Part shown: positions 16,629 through 25,143 of the stretch, piece after piece | Layout of the letters: each line of letters starts with the position of its first letter | Position numbering within the stretch: the first letter of the stretch is position 1 | NCBI GenBank assembly: GCA_030425645.1 | Contig: JAUHZK010000001.1 | Location: 248,001 to 312,000 of the forward strand | Reading direction: 5' to 3' | Length of the DNA: 64,000 nucleotides | DNA from: Gammaproteobacteria bacterium | GTDB lineage: Bacteria > Pseudomonadota > Gammaproteobacteria > JAPPPA01 | Made by a program: the position numbers and the translations under genes | Notes under the pieces: model-generated | Told to the model about the DNA's origin: nothing | Seen by the model: the letters and a program-made list of their open reading frames with translations, nothing else | The model's database searches: none

Positions 16629-17232
16629 CAATCAGTGCTTGTAAGGCGTCTACCGTATTGGCGTTCCAGCGTTCAGCTGGCCAGTTATCAAAAACAATAG
16701 CCGATGTTGCCATGCTAGCCAGCCATTTATGTATGGCCTTGCCGCCGTGTTCTAAATATTTCAGTAACGCTGCTTGCTGGTTTTTACGAATCAGCAATAC
16801 CGCGTTTTGGTTGCGTTGGCCGTCGTTAATTACGGCGGCAACGTGTTCTGCTTTGGCGTTAAGCAGGAACTGGGCCAGCTTGGCGCCAAAGTCCGGCGGC
16901 AATTTGGGGCAGTCGCAGGGCAGCGTTAGCAGCCATTCGGTTTGGCACTGGGCAAGTAAGGCAGCGACACCGGCGAGTGGTCCAGCGTGATTACTGTCGT
17001 CGGCAAAGCTGGGCGCGAATGTTTGATAGCGCTGCTGGTTACGGTTGGCGCTAATCAGCGTTGGTGTTTGTCCTAGCTGTTGTTGCGCGCTCGCTAAAGT
17101 CCAATGAATCAGGGGCTCGCCATTAAACGGCAAGAGGCCTTTGTCGGCGCCGCCAACGCGCTGACCTTCGCCGCCAGCGAGCAAGCCAAGGGTAACGAGT
17201 GGGGTTATGACAGCGTGAGGAGCTTCTGGCAC
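16618..17232 (-). CDS. mobA: Molybdenum cofactor guanylyltransferase
   Basis: The core starts with TPLVTLGLLAGGEGQRVGGADKG, the MobA nucleotide-binding signature, and contains NHAGPLAGVAALLA and LLTLPCDCPKLP (metal-binding Asp). MobA adds GMP to Moco, giving the bis-MGD form that NasA-type reductases use. The open frame extends to 17466 but that part lies antisense to the amidase gene; the GTG at 17232 gives a normal length of 204 residues. It is the first gene of the minus-strand Moco/nitrate run and is divergent from the amidase, with about 30 bp between starts. Confidence 0.88.
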   Translation of the reverse strand: MPEAPHAVITPLVTLGLLAGGEGQRVGGADKGLLPFNGEPLIHWTLASAQQQLGQTPTLISANRNQQRYQTFAPSFADDSNHAGPLAGVAALLAQCQTEWLLTLPCDCPKLPPDFGAKLAQFLLNAKAEHVAAVINDGQRNQNAVLLIRKNQQAALLKYLEHGGKAIHKWLASMATSAIVFDNWPAERWNANTVDALQALIDDD

Positions 17233-17263
17233 AGTAAGCGGCAATAAACGAGGAGACCGTAGT

Positions 17264-18703
17264 ATGCCATTGGCCGTGACTGCGCCGACAGATAATGTCT
17301 TGGCGAACTCAGATGCGAATTTGGATGCGACCGCGATTGCGGCGCTAATTGCGCAGGGCGATTTAAGCGCCGTGGAGGCCACACAGGCGGCGATTGCACG
17401 TTTGCAAGCCGTGAATGAAGACTTAAATGCGGTTGCTTGTGAGCGCTTTGATGTGGCGCTAGCCAATGCCGCGGCCTTGGATGCGCGGCGTCAATCAGGC
17501 CAGCAAGATGCGGCCGTGTTTGCTGGTGTGCCTTCGTTTATTAAAGACAATACCGACTTGGTGGGCCTGCCAACGCGGCATGGTTCACGTGGCACCCCTG
17601 ATGTGCCAATGAAGAAAGACGGTGAGTTTGCGCAGCAATTTATGGCCACGGGCCTTATTCCAATTGCCAAAACCACCTTGCCCGAATTCGGTTTGACTGC
17701 CACCACGGAGTACAGCCAATCTGAACCAACCCGTAACCCGTGGAATACGGCGCACTCTTGTGGCGGCTCTTCGGGTGGCTCGGCAGCCTTGGTGGCGGCC
17801 GGCGTGGTGCCGATTGCACATGCTAACGATGGCGGCGGTTCTATTCGTATTCCGGCAGCTTGTTGTGGGGTGGTCGGTTTAAAACCAACGCGTGACCGCC
17901 TGCGAAATGCGGCAATGGTAGAAAAGCTGCCGTTAAATATTGTCGCTGACGGCGTGGTTACCAGAACAGTACGCGACACGGCTGCTTTTTATGCTGGCGC
18001 TGAGCAGCATTACCGTAATCCGCAGTTGCCAGAAATTGGTCATGTGACGGGCCCCAGTAAAAAGCGTTTGCGTATTGCTGTCTGTGCTGAGCGCCAAGGC
18101 GGCCAGCGCTGTGATGCAGAAGTCACCACCGCGGTTGAGCGCGTGGCGGCCAAATTGGAAGAGCTGGGTCACCACGTTGAGTGGGTTGAGTCGCCCGTAA
18201 GCGAGCAAATGGGTGAGGACTTTTTCCTCTATTGGGCCATGCTGGCGGCGTCGCTAAATTTCCTAGGCAAGCAAACCCTGCATCGCCAGTTTGATCGTAA
18301 ACAACTAGAGCCCTTGACGCAGAACCTGAGCAAGCACTTTGTAAAAAATGCTTGGCGTTTCCCCACGGCCTTTAAACGCCTAAAAGGCTATAACGCCATT
18401 TATGAGGCCCGTTTTGCCGATGTTGATGTGGTGCTAACGCCAACCCTAGCGAAGCCGCCGGTGCCGCTAGCGCATTTGGCTTTGGATTTGGATATTGAAA
18501 CCACTTGGGAGCGCCTACAGGAGTATGCCTCGTTCACGCCGGTGCAAAACGTCACCGGCGCGCCAGCCATTAGCTTGCCGTTAGCGCAAAGCCAAGCCGG
18601 CCTGCCAATGGGGATGCAATTTGCCGCTCAGCGCGGCCAAGAAGCGATGTTGTTAGGGTTGGCTTACGAGTTGGAAGCCGCCATGCCTTGGAGTTATGCG
18701 TAA
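17264..18703 (+). CDS. Amidase signature family protein
   Basis: The 479-residue protein carries the amidase signature: catalytic Lys in FIKDNTDLVGLPT, the Gly/Ser-rich motif HSCGGSSGGSAALVAAG and the nucleophile region NDGGGSIRIPAACCGVVGLK, so the Ser-cisSer-Lys triad is intact. Such enzymes hydrolyse amides to acids and ammonia; the substrate is unknown. A GGAG ribosome-binding site precedes the ATG. Its stop overlaps the start of the Nudix gene (TAATG). An amidase next to nitrogen-assimilation genes could supply nitrogen, but that is only contextual. Confidence 0.9.
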   Translation: MPLAVTAPTDNVLANSDANLDATAIAALIAQGDLSAVEATQAAIARLQAVNEDLNAVACERFDVALANAAALDARRQSGQQDAAVFAGVPSFIKDNTDLVGLPTRHGSRGTPDVPMKKDGEFAQQFMATGLIPIAKTTLPEFGLTATTEYSQSEPTRNPWNTAHSCGGSSGGSAALVAAGVVPIAHANDGGGSIRIPAACCGVVGLKPTRDRLRNAAMVEKLPLNIVADGVVTRTVRDTAAFYAGAEQHYRNPQLPEIGHVTGPSKKRLRIAVCAERQGGQRCDAEVTTAVERVAAKLEELGHHVEWVESPVSEQMGEDFFLYWAMLAASLNFLGKQTLHRQFDRKQLEPLTQNLSKHFVKNAWRFPTAFKRLKGYNAIYEARFADVDVVLTPTLAKPPVPLAHLALDLDIETTWERLQEYASFTPVQNVTGAPAISLPLAQSQAGLPMGMQFAAQRGQEAMLLGLAYELEAAMPWSYA

Positions 18704-19230
18704 TGAGCGAGTTAGCGGCAGAGTCGCATATTGCTGAAGCCAATTTGCCGCCCGCGACGTGGTTGCCTGAGCAGCAGTTTCGTGAAGCCACGGCGGCTTT
18801 GCCATTGGTGTCTTTGGACTTGTGTGTGGTGAATGAGCAGCAGGCGTTGCTACTCGGTAAACGCATTAATGAGCCAGCTAAAGGCTGGTGGTTTACGCCG
18901 GGCGGTTGCATTCGCAAGCATGAGCCTTGGCAACAGGCGCTGGCTCGAATAGGGCAGCAGGAGATCGGCTGCCGCCCAGAGCATCTTAAAAACGCTGAGC
19001 TAATGGGCGTTTACGATCATTTCTACCCGACCAGTGCATATTCGCCTGAGCTGACTACCCATTACGTCAATCTGCCCCACTATATTGCCTTAGAAAGCGG
19101 GCAGCTCGGATTGGAGCGGGATACGCAGCATACAGATTGGCAATGGCTGGCATTGACGGAGGCGGCCGTCAGCGAAGAGGTGCATCACTACGTGCGCGTA
19201 TACGCACAACTATTATTGGCTAGGAATTAA
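18703..19230 (+). CDS. Nudix hydrolase, GDP-mannose mannosyl hydrolase type
   Basis: The 175-residue protein has the modified Nudix box of the Gmm subfamily (WFTPGGCIRKHEPWQQALAR followed by IGQQEIG), where the central Glu pair of ordinary Nudix enzymes is changed. Gmm enzymes cleave GDP-mannose to GDP and mannose. The motif GVYDHFYPTSAYS and the segment TTHYVNLPHYIAL are also typical of Gmm. The ATG overlaps the amidase stop in TAATG, so the two are translationally coupled although functionally unrelated at first sight. Confidence 0.85.
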   Translation: MSELAAESHIAEANLPPATWLPEQQFREATAALPLVSLDLCVVNEQQALLLGKRINEPAKGWWFTPGGCIRKHEPWQQALARIGQQEIGCRPEHLKNAELMGVYDHFYPTSAYSPELTTHYVNLPHYIALESGQLGLERDTQHTDWQWLALTEAAVSEEVHHYVRVYAQLLLARN

Positions 19231-19277
19231 CTTCTGCGATAAGCCGCGCTTGATTCGCGTGGCTGGCCGCAGCCGAA

Positions 19278-20177
19278 TTATTTGACCGTGGCGGCCAGTT
19301 TTGAAAACAGCTGCTGCAGCCATTCGTAGGCTTGCTGGTGAGCTTTACTGGGCTGGCTGTGTTTGGGGCTGACTAAATAAACTCCCATAGGCACTTCGCC
19401 GGCGGCGCCAAATAGCTGTTTTAAGCGGCCATTCTGCAGTCGGTGGTTAACGATTGGTTTAACTCCAATGGCGATACCTAGGCTGCTTTCGGCGGCGGTT
19501 AGGGCTGCAAACTGATTTTCAAAATACAGCTGGCGTTGTGGATTTAGGCTGAAGCCTAGTAGCTCGGCGGCAAGTGCCCAGTCATTGCTAGTGCTGCGAC
19601 CATGAATCAGGGTCGAACGCGAAGTTTCGCTAATACCTGCAGCCTCAATCTTGGCGTGAATATCAGGCGCGCAAACGGGTACGCCGACCGCTTTACACAG
19701 TAATTGGCTATTGAGTTCGGGCCACTCGCCAAAACCCACACGAATGCCAGCGTCGCTACGGTCGGATTCAAAGTCGACCACCTTGTCGCTGGTTTCTACC
19801 CGCAGATCGATATCGGGGTGCTGGTTTTGAAAATCTGGCAAGGCCGGAATAATCACATCAAATGCGATTTGTGCAGTGGTGCTGATACGCACCACGGGTG
19901 AGCCTTGGTTGCGCACCAACTCGGCGTAACCACGTCGATGTTCGTCTAACACTTTATGGGCGGTTTGCGCGTATTGGCGACCGGCTTCTGTCAGCGTGGT
20001 GCGGCGACCTTCGCGCCGGAATAGTGGCGCTTCAATTAGGCCTTCCAGTGTTTTGATCTGTTGGCTCACCGCTGAGGTGGTGACATTGAGTTCTTGTGCA
20101 GCTTTGCTAAAGCTTTCCAATCTGGCTGCAGCCTCAAACGCGGGTAGCAACTGAATAGGTGGTGGCGCTTGTCTCAT
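19278..20177 (-). CDS. LysR-family transcriptional regulator (GcvA-like)
   Basis: The 299-residue protein has an N-terminal winged helix-turn-helix (LPAFEAAARLESFSKAAQEL, VTTSAVSQQIKTLEGLIEAP) and a C-terminal periplasmic-binding-like effector domain (VRISTTAQIAFDVIIPALPD, AGIRVGFGEW). The sequence resembles the GcvA subgroup. It is divergent from the MMPL transporter at 20343, and the 165-bp intergenic region carries a palindrome, so regulation of that transporter and of itself is plausible. The effector is unknown. Confidence 0.9.
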   Translation of the reverse strand: MRQAPPPIQLLPAFEAAARLESFSKAAQELNVTTSAVSQQIKTLEGLIEAPLFRREGRRTTLTEAGRQYAQTAHKVLDEHRRGYAELVRNQGSPVVRISTTAQIAFDVIIPALPDFQNQHPDIDLRVETSDKVVDFESDRSDAGIRVGFGEWPELNSQLLCKAVGVPVCAPDIHAKIEAAGISETSRSTLIHGRSTSNDWALAAELLGFSLNPQRQLYFENQFAALTAAESSLGIAIGVKPIVNHRLQNGRLKQLFGAAGEVPMGVYLVSPKHSQPSKAHQQAYEWLQQLFSKLAATVK

Positions 20178-20216
20178 TTAAGAACTCCTAACAATGCCGA
20201 CATGTTAAATGGATTT

Positions 20217-20236
20217 TTGGCGCCTATTCTTAAGAA
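20217..20236. promoter_or_regulatory. TTGGCGCCTA motif and adjoining palindrome upstream of the MMPL transporter
   Basis: TTGGCGCCTA (20217-20226) abuts a perfect 10-bp palindrome TTCTTAAGAA (20227-20236) between the divergent LysR and transporter genes. The first motif recurs at other promoters in the lipid region; the palindrome is a candidate LysR operator. Confidence 0.35.
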
Positions 20237-20342
20237 AATCTAAATAATGCGTTAGAAAAACTCGATTGCTTGGCGGCGCGGGTGGCTTTAGTCTGGCTGT
20301 CACTATATTAAGGACAGCTTTAGGCTGAATCGGGAGAAGGAT

Positions 20343-22691
20343 ATGGATAAGCAAGCCAAGGGCTCGAATGGCAATGGCCTGATTGAGCGTTATGGTCGCG
20401 GCGTTATTCGCTGGCGTTGGTTAGTCTTGCTGGCTTCATTCTCGGCCATGGCGGTGAGCTTTTATAGCATCAGCCAGAATGTGAAATTCTCGACCGACTA
20501 TCGCGACTTCTTCGGCCCCGGTAACCCGCAGGTCTTGGCCTTTGACAAGATTGAGGCCGACTACACCAAGCTCGACCAAATCAGTTTTATTCTGGCCCCA
20601 GAAGAAGGCACGGTGTTAAGCCCGCGCATTATTGAGAGTATGCGCTGGATGACTGAAGAAGGCTGGCAGCTGCCTTATGCCACGCGTGTCGATTCCTTAA
20701 CCAATTTTCAAAATACCACGGCCATTGGCGACGACCTAAACGTTGAGCCGTTAGTAACAGAATACGGTGAAGTGACCCAGGCCGATGTAGACCGCGTACG
20801 CGAAGTGGCGCTTAACGAGCCCTTGCTCACCGACTCACTTATCTCTAAAAATCTAGCTGAGCCGGGCCAATATGGTGCGGTGGCTGTAACGTTTACGTTG
20901 CCGAAGAAGAAGCTCTCAGAAACGCCCGAAGCGGTAGCTGCTGCGCGCGATTTAGAGCAACGCTATATGGAGAAGTATCCGGGCGTAAAGATTTATATGA
21001 TTGGGCCAACCATGCTCAGCGTGGCGTTTTTGGAAGCCTCTAAAAACGACAGCATCAACCTCACGCCGATTCAGTATTTGGTCATTATTAGCGTGTTGTG
21101 GTTATTGCTGCGCTCAGTTTCTGGCCTGATTAGTACCATGCTGGTGATTACCGCCTCGGCGTTAGCGGCCTTTGGTATTGCTACCGCGATGGGGATTACC
21201 ATTACCTCCATCACCGCCACCACGCCCACCATCATTATGACTTTGGCGGTGGCAGACAGTATTCACCTACTGGTAGCGATGCTGCTACAAATGCGTAAGG
21301 GCGCCAGCCGCGACGATGCGCTAGTAGAGTCATTGCGGCTGAATATGGGGCCGGTGTTTCTGACCTCGATTACTACCGCAGTCGGCTTTCTGAGTATGAA
21401 CTTTTCCGACTCGCCGCCGCTACGCGACCTAGGCAATATTTCCGCCATTGGCGTGATGATGGCCTTCCTGTTTTCAGTCACCACCTTGCCCGCAGTCATG
21501 GCCATTTTGCCGGTTAAGGTGCGCCAGTCTGAAGACCGCATTGCCGCGTTTAGCTCGCGCTACGGCGGTTGGTTAGTGGGGCGCTGGCAGGCGGCGCTAG
21601 TAGCGTCTGCCATCGTGGTCGGCGGGCTTGGTTGGATGGCGCAATACAACAAGTTTGGCGACGACGACTTTGTGCGCTACTTCAGCGAAGACATTCGTTT
21701 CCGTACCGATACTGACTTTGCCCGTGACCATTACTCCGGCTTTATGGGTGTGTTTTATGACCTAGACACCAAAGAAGACTGGGGCGTGGCCGAGCCCGAC
21801 TACCTGCGTAAGTTGGAAGCGTTTGAAGCCTGGTGGTACGAAAATCCCGATGTCACCAATGTGCGCTCGATTGCGCCATTAATGAAACGCATCAATAAAT
21901 CCATGAATGGCGATGCCCCTGCGGCCTATGCCATTCCAGACGAACGAGCGTTGTCGGTAGAGAACCTGTTCCTCTACGAAATGAGTTTGCCGTTTGGCTT
22001 GGACATTAACCAACAAATTAATAGCGAGAAATCTGGCAGCCTTTTCCGCGTCACCTTCGGTGATGTGGCGTCAGAGAAAATTCGCCGTTACGGTGCCGAC
22101 GGCGAACAATGGCTGAAAGACAATGCGCCAGAGTTGCTGACCCAAGTCACCGGCCCGCCGCTAATGTTTGCCCATATTAGTTTGCGTAATATTGAATCGA
22201 TGCAATCTGGCACCTTGATCGCGATGCTCGCTATTTCTGCTTTGCTGATGATTGCCTTGCGCAACCTGAAACTCGGTGCCTTATCACTGGTGCCGAACTT
22301 GCTGCCGTTGATTATGACGTTAGGCGTGTGGGCCATTATTCACGGCAATATCATCTTCACCAACGCCGTGGTTAGCGGCATGGTGCTGGGTATTGTGGTG
22401 GATTACACCATTCACTTTTTATCGAAGTACTTACGCGCCCGTCGCGAAATGGGCTTGAGTACCGAGGCTGCTGTTCGCAGTGCCTTCACCATGGTGGGTG
22501 CGCCTATTGTGGCCACTTCGGTGATTTTGGTTGCTGGCTTCTTGGTGTTAACTACCTCTGATTTCGCCGGTAACTCGACTATGGCGGGCCTCACCAGTAT
22601 TGCGATTGTGTTGGCGCTGATCTGTGACTTTGTACTGTTGCCTGCGTTACTGATGTGGCTGGACAACAGTGAACGCAAAGCGACGCGTTAA
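20343..22691 (+). CDS. RND superfamily transporter, MMPL type
   Basis: The 782-residue inner-membrane protein has the two-fold RND/MMPL plan: TM1 near residues 23-45, a periplasmic domain, TM2-6 near 240-395, TM7 near 415, a second periplasmic domain, then TM8-12 near 625-775. The proton-relay regions are LAVADSIHLLVAML in the first half and VLGIVVDYTIHFLSKY in the second, both with Asp. MMPL proteins of this kind move hydrophobic lipids or hopanoid-like molecules. The start follows GGGAGAAGG. It converges on a DUF1302 outer-membrane protein, a frequent partner type in such bacteria. Confidence 0.9.
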   Translation: MDKQAKGSNGNGLIERYGRGVIRWRWLVLLASFSAMAVSFYSISQNVKFSTDYRDFFGPGNPQVLAFDKIEADYTKLDQISFILAPEEGTVLSPRIIESMRWMTEEGWQLPYATRVDSLTNFQNTTAIGDDLNVEPLVTEYGEVTQADVDRVREVALNEPLLTDSLISKNLAEPGQYGAVAVTFTLPKKKLSETPEAVAAARDLEQRYMEKYPGVKIYMIGPTMLSVAFLEASKNDSINLTPIQYLVIISVLWLLLRSVSGLISTMLVITASALAAFGIATAMGITITSITATTPTIIMTLAVADSIHLLVAMLLQMRKGASRDDALVESLRLNMGPVFLTSITTAVGFLSMNFSDSPPLRDLGNISAIGVMMAFLFSVTTLPAVMAILPVKVRQSEDRIAAFSSRYGGWLVGRWQAALVASAIVVGGLGWMAQYNKFGDDDFVRYFSEDIRFRTDTDFARDHYSGFMGVFYDLDTKEDWGVAEPDYLRKLEAFEAWWYENPDVTNVRSIAPLMKRINKSMNGDAPAAYAIPDERALSVENLFLYEMSLPFGLDINQQINSEKSGSLFRVTFGDVASEKIRRYGADGEQWLKDNAPELLTQVTGPPLMFAHISLRNIESMQSGTLIAMLAISALLMIALRNLKLGALSLVPNLLPLIMTLGVWAIIHGNIIFTNAVVSGMVLGIVVDYTIHFLSKYLRARREMGLSTEAAVRSAFTMVGAPIVATSVILVAGFLVLTTSDFAGNSTMAGLTSIAIVLALICDFVLLPALLMWLDNSERKATR

Positions 22692-22706
22692 CTAACGCGT
22701 CGCTTT
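22677..22706. terminator. Bidirectional terminator between the MMPL and DUF1302 genes
   Basis: A perfect 14-bp inverted repeat (AAAGCGACGCGTTA / TAACGCGTCGCTTT) with a 2-nt centre overlaps the transporter stop codon and ends 4 bp before the convergent DUF1302 stop. The T run is short, so termination efficiency is uncertain. Confidence 0.7.
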
Positions 22707-22710
22707 GCTG

Positions 22711-25008
22711 CTAGAAGTCATAGCGGAAAGACAAGGACACATTGTCGCGGTCGTTTTCTAGGTTGCGGTCGCCGGCGCCGGTATACCACTGGAACTCAAC
22801 TTTGGTGGCGAAGTTGCCGCGTACGAATTCGGAGCTGGAAAGGAAAAACTTGCGGCCTTCTACGAAGTTGCCGCCGGGGCCTGGGCTGTTGCCATTAACG
22901 TCGATAAAGGCGCCAAGGGTTTGGTTCAGGTTGGCACCAAATAACAGGTTGTTATAGGTGGCGATTGCTAACACGCGGAAACCCCATGAGAAGTCGTCGG
23001 CGAAGTTTTCCAACGGCTCCTGAATTTTGTTCTGAATAATGGCACCGCGCAGGCAATTAGTGGGGTTGTTGATAAGCACGTTGCTATTGTCGGTGCAGCC
23101 ATTTTGTTCGTCGTATTCCTTGCGGCCTTGGCTAGCGTGATCTTCGGTGCCGGGGGCTTCGTATTGCAAAACGGCGGTGTCCGGTAAGTCAAAAACCGTG
23201 GTGGCGGCGATGTCACCCAACAAGATCACGCTGTCGGCGCCAAAGGGGTTGGTGCCTAGTGAGTAAAGTAGTGTGCTACTCACGTTGGCGACTTTATGGC
23301 GTTTGTAACCGCTGATCAGTGTGCCCGGTGCAATGGTGGGTAGTTCATGTGCGTTGCCGTTGGCGACCGGGTCGGCGGCGGCTTCTTCAGCGCGATCGTA
23401 CTGCTCTAAAAACGATGGTACGCCAACATCTCTTGAACCTTGGAAGGCTGGCGAGAGTGAGTAGTAGTAAACGTCAGTGGCGTTAATCTGCAGCGGCATA
23501 TTGGGGAAGTAGGCGACCTCGCCTGCCCAAGATAGGTCACCGACAGTGGTGTTAAACGAAAACCCATACATTCGAATGTCTTCGGGGTATTCCAGAAAAA
23601 GTGCGCCGCTGTCGGCATGTTTCAGCGCGCCAAGTACCGCAATGTCGTCAGGGTCTAAGTTAAGAATGGTTTGGGTGATGGCGCTAAAGGCTTGGTTAAG
23701 AGGGCTGATTGGGCTAATTAACGCCTCATAAATGTCGCCGGTGCCGCCGAGAATTTGGAATAGTGAGCCGATTGGGTCAGTTGGGTCGATTGAGCCGTCG
23801 GGACGGTCGGTAGCGATAAAACCGGCGTAGGGCAGCCGTGAATGGTAGTTCATGGCGTAAAAACCCATTTCGGTGTCATTCAACCAGCCGGCGTAATATT
23901 TGATTCCAAGCCCCCACTGGCCGTCATCGCGTGGTGTTAGATCGCGTTCGGTGCGGCAAATGGTACGGCCAGCGTCGCCACCGCGATCAGCTTGGTACGG
24001 CCCAAAAATATCAAACGCCGCTTGTTCGCCCGGTTTGTCATATTTGGCGGGGTCGCGGTTAATGCAGCCTCGGCCAATATTGGCGCGGTCGTTACCGTCG
24101 TCACGAATGTTGTGTGGATCTTCAGCGGCGTTAGCGAGGGCGTATTTGCCGCCAGTGCCAGCTACGTCTGAAGTTGAGAAGAATGTGCCGTGGGGGTCAA
24201 CCTGAATGGGCTCCCAGCGTAGCTGGTAGAACAGGTCTAGGTTGATATTGTCGGTCAGGTCAATGCCGGCGGTGGCTAGTGGCACTGGATTAAAAAGCTC
24301 TTTTAAATCCATGCCCGGCGTGCGCAGGCGGATTAGGTTAGGGGTGTTCACCGAGTTGATGGAATTAACCACAAAGGTGGTGCTTTCGCCCCAGGAGATG
24401 GTTTGGTTACCAATGCTCAGTGCCAGAGTGCGATCAAATAAATCGAATTCGCTGTAGAGCGCAAAGTCTTCCAGTTCGGCGTTATAGGCGACTTCGTCTT
24501 CGACGGCTTTTTCTCGCTGCGTGGTGGCCGGTTGGAAGGTGCTGTCGGGGTGGCTTTCGGTAAAGTCGGCGGCGCTGGGGTCGTACAAAGCAATTAAGCG
24601 CGCAAACAGGCTGATGTTCTCCCAAGCTAGGCTGAAGTCGGTAGTGAACTTGGCGACACTGTGGGTAATGTCGCCTTTGTCGTAATTTAGATTACCGTTA
24701 TCGCCATTGGGGTTGTTGTTACCGGGTGCGTTGATAAAGGCATAGGTCTCTTGCGCGTCAAACACGCAGCCGCCGAGAATATCAGCAGGGTCATTAGGGT
24801 CGGTAACACAGAGATTGGAGCCGCCGGGATTGTTGTATTTAGAAACAATATTTTGGTCGCGGCTGCTCATGCGCCAACGCGCCCCTACCGTTAACGAAGT
24901 GTCGGCACTGCCTTCGATATCGCCCCATTCAAAACTAAAGGCGTCAAGGTGAATAGGGGCCGCTAGCAGCGCGACTAGCGACAGCTCTCTAAGGTGTTTC
25001 ATTGTCAT
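22711..25008 (-). CDS. DUF1302 family outer-membrane protein
   Basis: The 765-residue protein has a signal peptide (LRELSLVALLAAPIHLDAFS) followed by the DUF1302 opening FEWGDIEGSADTSLTVGARW. The body is rich in beta-strand-like alternation and aromatic residues, with NQTISWGESTTFVVNSINSV and GMDLKELFNPVPLAT typical of the family, and it ends in LSFRYDF with terminal Phe. DUF1302 proteins are predicted outer-membrane barrels often found with MMPL transporters and implicated in lipid or terpenoid handling; no reaction is proven. It is longer than many members. The upstream gene is a sterol-desaturase-like hydroxylase 135 bp away. Confidence 0.85.
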   Translation of the reverse strand: MTMKHLRELSLVALLAAPIHLDAFSFEWGDIEGSADTSLTVGARWRMSSRDQNIVSKYNNPGGSNLCVTDPNDPADILGGCVFDAQETYAFINAPGNNNPNGDNGNLNYDKGDITHSVAKFTTDFSLAWENISLFARLIALYDPSAADFTESHPDSTFQPATTQREKAVEDEVAYNAELEDFALYSEFDLFDRTLALSIGNQTISWGESTTFVVNSINSVNTPNLIRLRTPGMDLKELFNPVPLATAGIDLTDNINLDLFYQLRWEPIQVDPHGTFFSTSDVAGTGGKYALANAAEDPHNIRDDGNDRANIGRGCINRDPAKYDKPGEQAAFDIFGPYQADRGGDAGRTICRTERDLTPRDDGQWGLGIKYYAGWLNDTEMGFYAMNYHSRLPYAGFIATDRPDGSIDPTDPIGSLFQILGGTGDIYEALISPISPLNQAFSAITQTILNLDPDDIAVLGALKHADSGALFLEYPEDIRMYGFSFNTTVGDLSWAGEVAYFPNMPLQINATDVYYYSLSPAFQGSRDVGVPSFLEQYDRAEEAAADPVANGNAHELPTIAPGTLISGYKRHKVANVSSTLLYSLGTNPFGADSVILLGDIAATTVFDLPDTAVLQYEAPGTEDHASQGRKEYDEQNGCTDNSNVLINNPTNCLRGAIIQNKIQEPLENFADDFSWGFRVLAIATYNNLLFGANLNQTLGAFIDVNGNSPGPGGNFVEGRKFFLSSSEFVRGNFATKVEFQWYTGAGDRNLENDRDNVSLSFRYDF

Positions 25009-25059
25009 CCTCCAAACATCTAGGCTTGGGTTGGCTAATTATTGTTTTGCTTATTGTTA

Positions 25060-25069
25060 TTGGCGTCTA
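25060..25069 (+). promoter_or_regulatory. TTGGCGTCTA motif in the gap upstream of the DUF1302 gene
   Basis: This 10-mer is a one-mismatch variant of the motif seen at 20217. It lies in the 135-bp gap before the DUF1302 gene but in the opposite orientation to it, so its role is the least certain of the set. Confidence 0.2.
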
Positions 25070-25143
25070 TATTGCCGACTTCTGGGTAAATGCAATTGAC
25101 CACGCAAACCGACTACTTGACTGCTGATGCCAATTAATCGGCT

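Noticed and set aside
17233-17466. N-terminal extension of mobA
   Set aside because: The extra residues lie antisense to the amidase start and are not MobA-like; the GTG at 17232 gives a normal length.
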